This document shows positions 21,950 to 34,781 of a DNA stretch of 64,000 nucleotides, piece after piece. The stretch covers positions 186,001 through 250,000 of the forward strand of contig JAMXBD010000389.1 of the NCBI GenBank assembly GCA_024138025.1, written 5' to 3'. This stretch comes from Combretum micranthum. Lineage: Eukaryota; Streptophyta; Magnoliopsida; Myrtales; Combretaceae. A model generated the notes under the pieces. That model was given only the letters and a program-made list of their open reading frames with translations. It searched no databases and had not been told where the DNA came from. Numbering within the stretch: position 1 is the stretch's first letter; the number at the start of each line of letters is the position of its first letter. A program made the translations under genes and the position numbers.

Positions 21950-23340
21950 TCAGTCTAGACTCGACAGATAGTATAGTACTGACCAAATACAAAATCCATC
22001 CTTTAGAGATGGTGACCCAAATTCAAAATCCATCCTTTTGTGATGGTGACTAAATACAAAATCCATCCTTTCGTGATGGTGACCAAATACAAAATCCATC
22101 CTTTCGTGATGGTGACCAAATACAAAATCCATCCTTTCGTGATGGTGACCAAATACAAAATCCATCATTTAGAGATGGTGACCAGATTCAAAATTCATCA
22201 CTAAAGATGGTGATCAAGACAGAATTCAAAATTCATCTACTAAAGATGGTGATCAAGACAGAATTCGGAAATTCATCCACTAAAGATGGTGATCAAGACA
22301 GAATTCAGAATTTCATCCACTAAAGATGGTGACCGAATTCAGAATTCATCCACTAAAGATGTGATCAAGACAAAATTCAGAAACCCACTATTAAAGATGG
22401 TGATCAAGACAGAATTCAGAAATCCATCCATTCCAAATAGTGACCAATACCAAATGACAAAACCAAAGCCTATAGGTCCGCAAATGACCAAACCAAAGCC
22501 CGTAGGTCCGGCAAATGACCAAATTAAAGCCCATAGGCCCGACAGATGGCCTATCATTTTTCTAAATCTAGACCCGACAAATGGCCTATTGTTTTTTCTA
22601 AATATAGACCCGACAGATGGTCTATCATTTTTTAGGCCCGACAGATGCCTATTGTTTTTCTAAATATAGACCCGACAGATGGCCTATCATTTTTCTAGGC
22701 CCGACAGATAGCTTATCATTTTTCTAAATCTAGACCCGACAGATGGTCTATTAATCTAGGCCCGACAGATGGCCTATTGTTTTTCTAAATCTAGACTCGA
22801 CAGATGGTCTATCATTTTTCTAGGCCCGACAGATGGCTTATCATTTTTCTAAATATAGACCCGACAGATGGTCTATCATTTTTCTAGCCCCGACAGATGG
22901 CCTATCATTTTTCTAAATATAGACCCGACAGATGGTCTATCATTTTCTAGGCCCGACAGATGGCCTATCTTTTTTCTAAATATAGACCCACAGATGGTCT
23001 ATCATTTTTCTAGGCCCACAGATGGCCTATCATTTTTCTAAATCTAGACCCGACAGATGGTCTATCAAAATCTAGGCCCGACAGATGACTATCATTTCTC
23101 AAAATCTAGACCCCGACAGATGGTCTATCTTTTCTCAAAATCTAGACCCGACAGATGGTCTATCAGTTTTCTAAGTCTAGGTCCGACAGTTGACCTAGCA
23201 AATCTCAAAATCTAGGCCCGACAGATAGCCTATCATTTTTCAAAATATAGACCCGACAGATGGTCTATCAGTTTTCTAAGTCTAGGTCCGACAGTCGACC
23301 TAGCAAATCTCAAAGTCTAAACTCGACGATGGTTTAGCAC
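21950..23340 (+). repeat. T2 3'UTR tandem-repeat array (two repeat types)
   Basis: Type 1 (21985-22440): roughly 33-37 bp units with AAAATCCATCCTTTCGTG and GATGGTGACC, shifting to CACTAAAGATGGTGATCAAG units. Type 2 (22530-23335): roughly 50-60 bp units alternating CCCGACAGATGGCCTATC and CCCGACAGATGGTCTATC. The array is about 600 bp longer than in T1. Hypervariable 3'UTR repeats are known in Ogre elements and can seed satellite DNA. Confidence 0.92.
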
Positions 23341-23411
23341 AAGATAAAAATCTCCTTGTTAAAATAAAATTTGAGAGGAGAAGCTAAGCAAAAAATTGGT
23401 TATCTTTTTGT

Positions 23412-23458
23412 CTTTGTGGCAAAAGTTTTGTTCAAACTTTACCACAAAGAGGGGCAGC
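23412..23458 (+). promoter_or_regulatory. Hairpin plus polypurine tract of T2
   Basis: CTTTGTGGCAAAAGTTT pairs with AAACTTTACCACAAAG (23434-23449) with one mismatch/bulge. The polypurine tract AAAGAGGGGCAGC (23446-23458) directly precedes the 3' LTR. Confidence 0.85.
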
Positions 23459-26056
23459 TGTAGACACCCAATTTTTGCCCAATTAATTAAGGCTTAAATT
23501 TAATTAAACTCATTTTTCCAAAAGCCTTAAGTATTGATGAAGTTGGCTAAGTGATCAAGGCACAGGCCAAATGGCCTGTTGGTTAAACACATTGACCCAA
23601 ATACACACTCAAGCTCAAGGACCCAAGTTCAAACCTTAGCAAAGGCAAATTTTTGCCTTTTTATCATTTCATTTTTTTTTTTTTTTTTGCCTTTGCATCT
23701 TCCTCAAAGTGACTTTTTGCCTTACTTTGCATCAGTTTTTGACTGACAAAACATCATTGATTGTTGAAATTGATGATGCAATTGCAAAGTAGACATGGAA
23801 AATGAAAGATCAATACACAATTCATGTGTGAAAACAACCCAAAAGTCACAAAATTCGTGCTAAAAAAATTACAATTTGTAAAGCATTCAATTGCACATAA
23901 ATGAGGAGTTACAAGAATTGGAAAAATTGGATAATTCATCTACCCAAATTAAATGATTTTATGAAGGATTAATCATCAATTCATCAGTTGGAAACAAATT
24001 AATGACGAATTTTCGAATTAAATTCGTGAAAAACAAAGAGGCAAAATCGATTCATTTTCGAAACTGTTCGAAACGTAAAATTGAGCTTGCAACCTATAAA
24101 TAGGGGGTCCTAGGATCAAAAGGCACAAGTCAATTTCAAGAAAACACATATACAATAGGATCAATTCGAAGTTTTCGAGTTTAGGGTTAAAATTCGAATT
24201 TTTTCAAATTCGAAGTTCTTGGATCAGATTTGATCCAAATTGAATGTTTCAAGAATGTTAGAAACTTGATTTAGATGATTTAGTGTGCTTAGATTTGCTC
24301 GAATTGCTCAAATTTCTCTCTGCAAATTTTTTTTATTTTTCGAATTGTACGCCGGCAACCACTTCCGCGAACCGCCGCCACGGTGGTTCTGGGCGCGAAC
24401 ACCCACCTTCAGAGGACGCGCAAACCACCATAGGAGTCGGGGACAAGCTTCCAGCCACCGAGGACCACCGGAGCCGCCGGAATCTGCCCCGAAAGATCGT
24501 GTAATCGTCTTCTTCACCGCCGGAGCTCCGAGATCCGACCCGAAGATCCGAATAACCCGATCGGTCATCGGTCAATGGTCGTCGGTCATCGGTAACGGTC
24601 AACTCAGATAGACGACCAGATTCGATCAAGCAGATTAGACGGTCAGATTTGATCAAGGAATCAGCGGCCCAGATTCAACATCCATATCAGACGGTCGAGA
24701 TTTGATCAAGCAGATCAGCGGCCCAGATTCAATCAAGCAGATCAGACGGCCCATATTCATCAAGCAGATCAGCGGCCCAAATTTCATCAAGCAGATCAAA
24801 CGGTCCATATTTGATCAAGCAGATGACGGCCCAGATTTCATCAAAGCAAATCAGACGCCCAAATTTGGTCAATTCCATCAGATGATCAGGATCAGTCAAC
24901 GCGATCGACGCTCCAGATCTCGTCCGCTTCACAACGGTCCAGGTTAATCGCTTATTTTTTTTTATGTTTATTATATAATTAATTATAGAAAATAGTAAAA
25001 AATTCATAAAAATTCATTAAAAAATTCAGAAAAATCCAGAAAAATCAGAAAATATAAATAATTATTTTTCATATAAATTTATTTTTTTTTATATTTTTGA
25101 ATATTTTTGAATATTTTTAATATGTATTTATACATAAATTGCTTTAGAAAATGCATATTTAATGCATGAAAATAAATTTAATATATTCTGAATTGTTGTG
25201 AATTTATGTAATGATTTTTTTTAAAATAAATAAAAATAAAAATAATGATAATAAATAAACAAAAATAAATAAAAATAACAAATGAATTTTCAAAAAAATC
25301 AAAAAGATTTTCAAATTAGAAAAATTATTTTCATAAATGAAAATCAATTTGATTAGATCATAGGACCATCAAAAATGATTTTCATAAAAATATAAAATTT
25401 AATGACTTAAATTGAGAATAGTTCAAAAAATAAAAATTGATCAACAAATTAAAATTCTTTTTTTAAGAACTATGTTTTGTCTGTCTCTGATTAGCGATAC
25501 GTAGGCACTGCGGGGTAACATTAAAAAATAAAAAAAAAATGTTTGTTTTTTTTGAATAATTTTTTGTAATATAATTTTTTTTTTTAAAAAAAGAAATATA
25601 TTTGTTGTTATTCATGTCTAAAAAAATAATAAAAAAATAAAAATGAAGAAAAGGCACATAAAAATAAAAATGAATGATTTGACTTGTAAATATTTAGTGT
25701 AATATATTATAAGAGTTTATTTTTTGCATGAAATGATAGATTATAAATTTAAAATTCGAAGTTGGTAACAGATTTGGTTTTAATAGGTTAGCCCCCGAAT
25801 CCATGATATTGGTTTTTAAAAGTGATTTTCAAATCAAATTTTCGCAGACGAGTAGCTAAGTTAGGATCAACCGACCCATTGATCCTAGCTTTTTTTTTCC
25901 CGATTTATATCAGGTGGCGACTCTAAATCATTTTCAAAAATTAAAATTTCTCTTAACCCTTAGTCGAGGATTCATGTTAAATGGGTTCGGGTTTAATGTG
26001 AATCGGGTTAGGAGAAATGAACCAGATAAGATTAGTGGAAAAATCCAGGCTCGGCA
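23459..26056 (+). repeat. T2 3' LTR (2598 bp)
   Basis: Starts TGTAGACACCC and ends CTCGGCA. It is colinear with the 5' LTR, with TATAAATA at 24095-24102, a GC-rich stretch at 24350-24600, tandem units at 24610-24870 and TGGCGACTCTA at 25915-25925. Many differences from the 5' LTR are single-base losses, concentrated in 24360-25700. Confidence 0.93.
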
Positions 26057-28093
26057 CTAATTTATATCTTTCATATCTTGCATATCATTACTTTTCATAA
26101 CAAAAATTTCAAATCAATCGACTTTCTTCCTCTCTTCTTCCCAAACCGGCAGTACACTCTCTCTCTCTCACTCTTAATTTTATTTCCTTTTTAATTTATT
26201 TTATTACATCAAAATTTCCTTATCTATAAATACCCCATTTCCCTCTACTTCTTTCACACATCTTATTTTTTCTACAAAAACTCTACCAAGTTCTCTCCTC
26301 AAAATTCTCTCTCCAAATCTTTCTTCCAAACTCTCTCTTCTCTTTACGAAACCACTACCCATATATTACTATAATCACCTCTCTTCTCCTTCAACAAAAT
26401 ACATTACCTTAGGTATAACCTATCATATTTATTCTTCATGTCATGTAACTTAACATGACCATAGTGTGTGTTTTCTAAACCTATAAGGTTATGGAAGCAA
26501 CAATATTTTCATATTTTGTTCTTGTTCATACCTAAACGTTCATTATGTTATTATTGTTATTATATTATTATTATGTTGTTACATTGAAATTATTATTATT
26601 GCTCCTAATCTAACTTTATATATTATTATGTATATCTATATCTATATATTTTAGAGCCTAAATGCTCACTAACCTAACCTCTTATTATTACTCTTATTAA
26701 TATGCTCTTTCTTTTCTTTCTTTTTTTTTTTTTTCCTTTTTGGAACTATTCTATTCTTAGTTTGGGGATCCCTTGATGAAGCTAAGGCTTCCAATACTTG
26801 ACCGGAAAGCCTTTATGAAGCTAAAGCTCCCAATACTTAACCTTATTATTATGCTTATTTGCATCTTATATGTCTCTCTATCTTATCATGCGATATTTTT
26901 CTCTTTCTTCTAAGTATATATTCATATTCATGCATGATTATATTGATTCTTGTTTCAACAAAAATGAAGACGAGATTTTCTTAAATAAGGAAAAACAAGA
27001 CTAAGCTCTCTTTAAAGTAAATTTTGTCACTTAATAAAGATTTTTCCATCAAAGACTTGAAAATTGTTTTTAATAAATCCTTTTCAAAAACTTAAACAAG
27101 CTTGTCATGGTTTTTTAAAAGTATCAACAAAGACGATTTCTTCAAGAAGTAAATAAGTAAATAAACATACTCTTTTTGAAATAAGTAACATAAGATTTAT
27201 CAAAACTCTAATGTGACAATTCCTTATTATGTAAATTTTCATAAAAATTTAATTATAGGATTTTTAGCTACTTCATAATTAAAATCGGGAACCAAACAAT
27301 CTTTCTAAGTCGAGTTTAAATCTACTCGCTAAGTTAAAAACCAATTAGAAATAAAATCGGTATACAACTTAAGAAATTAAGTTTTAAGAAGTAAAATCCA
27401 TTTTTTTTCTTTTATGGAATTGAGGAAATACAAATAATATTTATAGTGACTAGACACTCACTTGTAACAAACTAAAGATTTTCAAATAAAGGTCTATCTA
27501 CGGAAAAATTATAAATTAATAAAGAAATATTGTAAGCATGAAGGTTTTGAATAAATCACTCACTAAATTTTTCTCATATGCTAAAACTTGAAACATCTTT
27601 TATATAACTTGGAACGATTTTCCTCATAACCACACAAAGGTTCATATTTTAAAAAATAATTAGTTAAAAGAGTTTAACATACGAATAACATATTCATGGG
27701 CTCAAAATAAATATAAAATCATGATTTTCTCTAATTAAGTTTCACACTTACAAAATTTTAAAAAAAAATTAGAATTTTGTTTGAAGAGTTAAACTTGGAA
27801 AATTCTTTAAAAAGGAAATACATCTGGGTCTTTATGTCTTAAATAGGTAAAACCATATTTCATAAAAATAAATTGTTGAAGAAGAATTTGTGAACAATGA
27901 TGAATCACCATAACATTGCCATGAATGTTCCGTTGCCACTATCTTAAAATGCATAACTCGATCAGTCTCCCTTTGTTGTGAACGCATGCCCTGTACTAAT
28001 ATAAAAGCTTTTGAGTGACTAAGATAATTATTCTCAAATTTAATATTATATACGGCAGGCTGTCACGTTTAGAATGCACGTTGGGGTATGATA
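26057..28093 (+). repeat. L1 (right piece): long-LTR family L, TATA box to 3' end
   Basis: Continues the sequence of 10028-10187. It contains a CT-rich stretch, TATAAATA at 26225-26232 followed by CCCC and a pyrimidine-rich leader (26240-26400). A long AT-rich noncoding tract follows. The end GGCTGTCACGTTTAGAATG...TATGATA (to 28093) matches the reverse-strand starts of L3, L4 and L6 (TGTCATG...). No open frame of note is present. Its 5' part lies beyond T1, outside the window. Confidence 0.78.
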
Positions 28094-29206
28094 ACTGGAG
28101 AGTTACAACCTCATGGAGTATGGCCGAGCTAGTTATGCCCCCTCCCCCTCCCCTTTCCGAGGTGAGATTCGAGTTTCTTGTAGTTACTGTGTATGTAGCT
28201 TGCTCATTTAGGGAGCCTGGTCTTACGGGAGCAGCTCAATGACAAGCTTGATGGCTTGTCCCAAGGTTAAGTTCCCAGAGCGGCTGTCCATTGTCTTCTG
28301 TAGTTAGTAGCTTCAAAGTACCTCGGGTTTTCCTACAAGGTTAAAACCTGAGGTATCATCTTGCGTAGGCCTTTCATGAGCTGGTGAGACTGATTGCTTC
28401 TTGGGCCTCAAGATCCAAGGGGATCGAGTAGGTTGTGACTCATTTTACATTTTCAACACTTATCCCCCTTACTTTCATTATAGGGGAACAAGGAAAGTAC
28501 ATGATCCACGAGGTCGGCTCCTTAAACAAGCTTTCCTAAGGCCTCTTCTTATTTGATCTGCATCCTTAATGTTTTTGGTGTTCTATGCTAGAGATTGCAT
28601 GAATTCATGTTGAGTTACTTTGACTTAATGGTTCTAGAACTTGACCTACTTTCAGTAGGTTTATAACTGCTGACTTAAAGTTGCATGGCCTTCACATGAA
28701 TCTTTTCAGATCCAAAAAGTCGCAGCGATTATAATAATGACTCCTAACATTTGACAGCTATGATTGACGGCCATGATGTCATCATGGGGTTTTAGTCTTT
28801 TGAGGTTCGCATGTCCTGAGGGATCAGAGTCATCACGTCTTCCACCCAGTCTCCTATATATATGTGTACCTTGTAGAGGTTTTCCATCGGTATCATCCTT
28901 TACTTTTAATTTGTTCAAAAATAGTGTTCCCTAAATCTTTAGTGCTTTTCTCATTTTGTCTTATCATTCTAACAATGTCGAGCTTAGGTAATTCTTAGTC
29001 CTTTTCATATGATTCAAGTGGTAGGGTTCAGAGGGTTATCAACGAGGTGGAAAGAAGAGAGGGGGAGGTGAGCACTAGTCCACGGGCTCGAGCTCAAGCA
29101 GTGGCGTGAGCTTTTCAAGTAAGGGTTCAAGTTCAAGAGGCGGTTAAGACTTAGAGGCTCATGTAGGCAAAGGAGACTCAAGGGGCACTAAGTCTTATGT
29201 CAACTC
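28094..29206 (+). pseudogene. M (left piece): degraded gag-like retrotransposon interior
   Basis: About 1.1 kb right of L1. A TATA-like TATATATATG (near 28854) precedes a possible start ATG at 28977 (frame MSSLGNS, then stops). That region encodes Ser-rich and Glu/Arg-rich stretches (VINEVERREGEVS) with several stops. It plausibly continues at 53822 after removal of the nested insertions, where a PF04195-like domain is seen. L1 on the left and L5 on the right have the same orientation, so L may be the LTR family of M. Just after L1, TGGAGTATGGCCGAGC vaguely resembles an initiator-Met primer site. This is weak. Confidence 0.4.
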
Positions 29207-29846
29207 TGTTAGTGATGGTACCCTAAGCCAATTACTAGATATTGTCATTATTTATATTATTGACATAAAGGCATTTATATTATATTGTTTGCATGTTTAC
29301 TTTATAATGGAATTCATTATTAATTTAATTATTGTAAATGTCCCTAGATGCTCATTTTTGTGGGAATGGTAATGAATTAAATCTAGTATGAGTTTTTTTT
29401 GATAATCATGAGATGTCTATTTGTATGGGGATACAAATAAAACTCATAAGCATATATGAAAGAACTATATACTAGACTGACCCACTATGAGATCACTGCA
29501 TGGATTAATGTATAAGTGATTCTCACAATAACAATGTCAGTGTATTCTTAGACCTAAAATCACCATAGGTTCCAACATGAGGAACATTATGATTAGACTC
29601 AATCAAATGTTGTCTTTAACTGAATAATTATAAAGGTTGTGATTGAGCATAAAGTGAATCATGTAGAGATGAGATTTGTTCCTCTTGCTATGAGAGAGAT
29701 ATCTCTAGTACCCTAGATAGATAAAACTGAGAAATGCATGGCCATCCTTAAATAAAATGATGGTATGATCAATTTCATTTGTTTTCTCAATTCACTGAGA
29801 GATCAAGAAATAATACGATTGAACGATATAAGGGCGACACTATCCA
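29207..29846 (+). repeat. F (left piece): copia-like LTR
   Basis: Begins TGTTAGTGATGG and runs through phrases typical of plant Ty1/copia LTRs of this kind (TTGACATAAAGGCATTTAT; AATAATTATAAAGGTTGTGATTGAGCA, CTAGTACCCTAGATAG). It is cut at 29846 by L3 and appears to resume at 53170 with AGGTCACAGACAAAAGAATG. No associated coding region is seen, so it is probably a solo LTR. Confidence 0.6.
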
Positions 29847-30970
29847 TGTCATGTCCCAAAGAGTACCTTAAACGTGACAATCTGCCACATACAATACTGA
29901 GACTTAAGAATAACTATCTTAGTCATGCAAAAGTCTTGATATTATATATAAGGCTTTTAACACAGCAATAGGAGACATCGGTAGGATATGTGGTTTAAGC
30001 AATAATATAAAGCATTCAAGAACTAATAAACATATATCCACCAGATTAAACATGATTAGTCTTTACATAAACTTATGGCATTCCCCTGATAAATTTTCAA
30101 GGGTCAGCAATACAACTTAAGTCTTACATACATTAATTTCTATAGCCAAAAGATTTTAAGGAATTTCTACCTAAAGCCTTCGATCGGATTTCCCCCAAAA
30201 GCTTCCTAAAAGTGTGGAGAACTAACTCGGATATAAGGGGAACTCGGGTAGATTAAAAGATGTTCCTATGACAACAAAATCTGTGAGAGTGTAAGCTTAA
30301 CTAGCTTAGTGAGAATATTTCTAGGTTATCATACTCAAATCAAAATATCAAACAAGTTATAATTAGATAATCATATGTAATGCATCTGTCACATAAACAA
30401 GTAAAACATATGGATTTCCAGGAACCATATATTGAATAAATTTATCCCCTCATTCGAGGTTAGATATAGTGATCATTTATGATCAATCCTTTTTCAAATA
30501 AAATTTTTAGATCATACAGACTATTATTCGCCAACACCAAACATGTAGATTATACTGACTACTACTTGTCAACATAAAATATGTAGATCTTACCGGCTAC
30601 TATTTGCCAACATAAAACACGTAGATCTTACTGGCTACTACTCACTAACATGTAGATACTACGGTTATACCAACCAACACTATTATACTCTTATCCCACC
30701 AAGTGTATAATAGTGAATGCAATGTTACTCACTAGATGATATGCATGAACCCATTTATTAAATTCTTTCATGAAATTAAAATATCTTAGAGGCGATCATA
30801 GAATTTACAGAAATATCAACATGACAATATATATATATATATATCAAACTTTTAATTAACAACAATTCACACCTCGATATTCTTAACATAATATCAACAA
30901 ACATTATAAGGTATATGCACTTTAAATTTTCATCTTGTCCTACGTCTAGTGCTTCCAACATTACAAGCAC
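29847..30970 (-). repeat. L3 (left piece): reversed long-LTR family L
   Basis: On the plus strand it starts TGTCATGTCCCAAAGAGTACC, the reverse complement of the L 3' end, and parallels 57071 onward (L4) and 62806 onward (L6). It is interrupted at 30970 by element C and resumes at 50444. A short (AT)n run lies at 30824-30843. Noncoding. Confidence 0.8.
30966..30970. repeat. Target-site duplication of C (left)
   Basis: AGCAC here and at 50444-50448, a perfect 5-bp duplication flanking element C. Confidence 0.88.
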
Positions 30971-32651
30971 TGATCACGCTTTTTATTGTAAGTGCTTTTT
31001 AAAACTCTTTTTAGTCTCTTTTGAAATTCCTTTTAAAGCACAATTATTAACCGACAGTGTATCGGGTGTGTATGCAGTAATAAAATTTAGGTGAATACGA
31101 GTCGAATCCATAAGGAGTGAGGACTAGCTATCAAATATATCAATCAAATCATAGCTAGGCAAATCAAAATGTGTTCCTTTTTTTTTTTTTTTTTTTACTT
31201 TCTTTTAATAAAACTAAACTATAGAAAAAGCTTAGATTTCCACACCTCATATAGAATTAGTTTTAGAGCCAATTAAATCTGGAAATAAATTAAATGGCTA
31301 CTATTGACCAAGAAATGCTTGCAAATCCAAATTGTCAATGGGTTAGTATTATCAATCAATTAAGCACTAGATATTAACCCCTTTTTCCAAAGTAAGCAAT
31401 TATCCTAAGTTAACCAATCAATGTTCCCTATTTTAGGAAAGTGATTGATTGACTAATCTATTCAATTTACCAAACCCTAATTGAATTTAAATCCATATAT
31501 CTATGTGATTTCAAATCCAATTTAGCTATTCACAAAACGATTAGAAAGGAATTTTTCAATTTCAATCCTAATCTATCATGGATTCTAGATCTAAGCCAAA
31601 ATTGCATGATATGTGAAATAACATCAACAACTCGAATACATACAGTTATTCAATCAACAACAGGGATCATCAATTATATAAATCAGATCTACAACTCAAA
31701 ACCCTAATTAAGATCAAAGGAACAAGCTTCAAACGTCATCCAAGATATGAACATAAGAAAAAGAATAAAATCACCTTGTCAAAATAATCCTGTTCTTGAA
31801 ATCCAAATCCAAATGACGTTATCTACTTGAATCCCGATGTGGAATCCACAAACAAATTAAAATAAAAAGTTTTCTAGTGTTATACCCTAATCTAAATCTA
31901 GGGCAAAGAGAGAATTTGTATTTTTTGTGCCTAAGGTTTTTTCTTTTTTCAAATGATCAACAAAGAGACGTTTAAATATGAAGGGTTACAGGAGAGTAAC
32001 GCTAACATTAAAGGCCGGTGGCCTTGAATTAAATATGACCGGCCTTTAATGTGAAAATTAATTGCTGAGAGCAGCAATAAAAAATACGCCATCTTCAACA
32101 TCGGCGGCATAACCGTTCCAGTTGCCAGCGTACAATGAAAAGTCACAAGCCACTTGATTTTCCCTTGTGAACGCTGGCAGCTTTGATTTCTCATTGTGCC
32201 GGTGTATCTTTAAAATTGCAGAAGCTGGCTTAATTTCTTCTTCAACACAGGCAATGTTCGATCAACTTTAAAAATTTGCATTTTGTACATGTGCAACACC
32301 GGCTCAAAGCCAGCAGCATAGCCAAGGATTTTGCCGGTGTATGTATTAAAATTTGCAGTACTGGTAAAGATTTCTTCTAAGCTGGTGGTGTTGCTATTTT
32401 ATGATGAAGGCCACTTGTTTTACATTTCAAGGCCGGCAGTGCTGAATTGCAGAAGTGCGGTGTTGCTTTTGGTCTTGCCTAAAATTGTATAAATCTTCTC
32501 TAATTTGCTTGAATTTGTATTCTAAATCCTCAATGACCTGAAATAACAATTTAAGAACATTTAAGTACCATTTGTAATTGATTTCTATAAAATCTAAAAC
32601 ATACAAACATGATTTGATTAATGAAAATTTGAGTAAAATATGACTTTATCA
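30971..32651 (-). repeat. C 3' LTR (minus-strand element)
   Basis: 1681 bp, colinear with 48769-50443. It contains degenerate GCCGG-type motifs between about 32000 and 32470. Confidence 0.92.
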
Positions 32652-32664
32652 ACTCCCCTGCACT
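32652..32664 (-). promoter_or_regulatory. Polypurine tract of C
   Basis: On the minus strand TGCAGGGGAGT lies directly before the TGATAAAG start of the 3' LTR. Confidence 0.75.
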
Positions 32665-34229
32665 TGAACTTTTGCTTGTCCTCAATCAAAACAAATAAGC
32701 TCAAAGTTGAAATCTATAATATAATGTACAACACTTTTTTCACAATTAAAGTTTAAGCATCATTCTTTTCATTGTACATGACTTGCATTTCTTGTGCCTA
32801 CTGCTCAAACCAAACTAGGAACATGTAATTAGATTATTAAAATTAAAATTTACAGCTAATCTAGATAAAACAAACTTTAATCCTAGTGTTTAACAAAAGC
32901 ATATTCCATAGAAAAGTAGCTACATAATCCATTAAGGAAAAACACTCATTTAAACTTCACTGGATATTTAGCAAATATATAATCTTCGCAACACAGAGTG
33001 AAAGCATATTGTATCCACTCATTCCCTAGATTTCTCCCTTTTTATTATAGGTCTTATTCCATTTGGAGCTCTTGCATTCATTTTCTTTTTCTTTCATACA
33101 AGCACTTATTCTTTTTTTTTTTTTTTAAGTTCAATGATTTGAACATTTGCCTTTCCTCCCTTTTCATCACAGTGAGTTCATTGAGTTGGCATATCCCGGG
33201 TTCATCACCTAAGTGACCAGGTTTTAAAGGGCCCTTAAGAACTCTTCCTCACTTTAACATTCAAGTTCAGATACTCATAACTTAAATATTTGAGTCGTTG
33301 GAGTAGTGGCTATGCTTGTTTCTTTCTTTTCTTTTGAATGCAATACTAATTTAAGACTTTTTTTTTTATAAATGATCACTAAGAAAAGAATTTCTTCTAC
33401 CTCTTTCACTAAGTGTTAAAATATTCTTAAAAGAACAAAAATGTTATATACAAGCTAACTTTTTTCTAGAAGTAGACCTATTTATTTTTCACAAAAGGAC
33501 TCGACCTACTCTCAAACTTCTAATACTAAAGCTAAATATAAGGTAAGTTTGTTTCTTAAGATTTCATTTATGAATTTTAACTAAGTATTCTAATCACATC
33601 GGTAGGTGAGTAAGGCATTAAGCAAGTCAATTTCCAATTCTTACAGATGCTTTCAACAACTCTTTTTACAATCTCCGGATTTCATCTAAAACTTTGAAAA
33701 AAATTTGGCCTAAAATGGTCGTGTAATACTTAAGGACAAAACAGTTCAAATGTGTGTGGGTACAACAATGCAATTTCAGATGTCATAGGTATTTAATCAA
33801 AACAACATTTCGGACATCAGCAATCATATATACTCAACTCCATTCTCCATTCACTATCCTTTCCCCCACACTTAAATCGAACAGTGACCTCACTGTTCCT
33901 AATAAGCTCAACAACAAGTAAGAAGTAAAGAAATAAAGAGAAAAGGAATAAGTACTTCCCAGGTTTTAAAATAGATGCATGTGTGAGTTCCAACGGTACA
34001 GCTAAAGAGAAGTTCTCCAATTAAGTCCATCTTGTATATTCATCTCTTGTTGTCTACAATTCATGTGCGTTAGCTCCTGTTTTTCATCTTATCTACATAA
34101 TAGGTTACACTATCAAAGCAAAGAAAAACAAAAACAAAAAGAAAAAGATATTAATAGATAGATAATAGTGGGTTGCCTCCCACTCTGCACTTCTTTTATA
34201 GTCTCAGCCTGACTTTCTGAATTTCTTCT
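32665..34229 (-). other. C 3' noncoding region
   Basis: No coding signal. A block at about 33150-33310 (GTGAGTTCATTGAGT, CATATCCCGGG, AAGTGACCAGGTTTTAAAGGG) is clearly related to 36585-36730 in element B. The two elements therefore share their 3' noncoding region as well as gag-protease organisation. Confidence 0.65.
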
Positions 34230-34776
34230 TCAAGGAGGTTCAAAATCACTAGTCTTCTTGTCCTTCCTTTTCTTCCATGAATCTACTCTTTCACTTTCAG
34301 TTGTTGTGTCTGCCTTGGTAGATTTAAGGTTATTTTTCCATCTCTTCATGATATTCACATTCAACTCTTTATTTCCAACCCTCAACACCATCTTGCTATT
34401 CTTCACATCTATGACAGCTCTAGAAGTGGCCACGAATAGGTGACCAAAGATGAAGAGAATCTCTGGATCTTCTTCCATATCTAGTACCACAAAGTCCACT
34501 AGAAAAATGAACTTGTCAACTTTCAAAAGCACATCTTCAATTACCCCTCTTGGTCTTTTAATGGAGGGATCAGCCAACTGCATTGTCATCTCAGTCTTCT
34601 TGATTGCATCCCATAATCCTAATTTCTTAGCTACAGAGAAAGGTATCAAGTTTATGCTTGCACCAAGATCACAAAAAGCATTCTTGAATCTATTATCTCT
34701 TATGGTGCAATCCAATAAAAATTTCCTTGGAAGGGGCAAAGCATCCTTCAAAGCTTCAATACAAGCTTGAGAAAAC
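34230..34776 (-). pseudogene. C aspartic protease, C-terminal part (split from its N-terminal part by B)
   Basis: Reads leftward from the B insertion point. It has catalytic DLGAS (near 34660), then INLIPFSV, QLADPS, GVIEDVLLKVDKF, FVVLDMEED and a Lys-rich tail ending FEPP-stop. This is the Athila-type retropepsin block. The usual LGRPFL motif reads FGHLFV here. The upstream part of the same frame is at 41422-42108; the reading frame is continuous across the excised B element and one target duplication. It would process Gag. Confidence 0.85.
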
Positions 34777-34781
34777 ATGAC
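34777..34781. repeat. Target-site duplication of B (left)
   Basis: ATGAC here and at 41417-41421, a perfect 5-bp duplication flanking element B. Confidence 0.92.

Larger units (their letters stand above)
10188..26056 (+). mobile_element. T2: complete Ogre/Tat-type Ty3/gypsy retrotransposon (15.9 kb)
   Basis: Two LTRs (10188-12859 and 23459-26056) bound a 10.6-kb interior with primer site, ORF1, gag, protease, predicted intron, RT, RNase H, archaeal-type RNase H, integrase, repeat array and polypurine tract. The ORF1 upstream of gag, the extra RNase H, the protease-RT intron and the arginine-tRNA-like primer site together indicate the Ogre branch of Tat. Flanking five bases are ATAAT (10183-10187) and CTAAT (26057-26061), a 4/5 match. 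Coding parts hold several one-base breaks, so it is non-functional as sequenced. Confidence 0.95.

Noticed and set aside
21950..22168. Minus-strand frame with repeated MDFVFGHHHER units
   Set aside because: A translation of the 3'UTR tandem repeats on the antisense strand; no start context or homologue.
21985..23335. Regularly spaced repeats resembling a CRISPR array
   Set aside because: Units are head-to-tail tandem repeats with no unique spacers, in a plant retrotransposon 3'UTR, and without cas genes.
28015..28242. Plus-strand 75-codon open frame
   Set aside because: It crosses the end of L1 into M, has low-complexity Pro runs and shows no family motif.
30824..30843. (AT)n run as a possible matrix-attachment or origin site
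   Set aside because: A short simple repeat inside L3, not conserved in other L copies.
34258..34770. Plus-strand frames of 61 and 106 codons
   Set aside because: Antisense shadows of the C protease frame.
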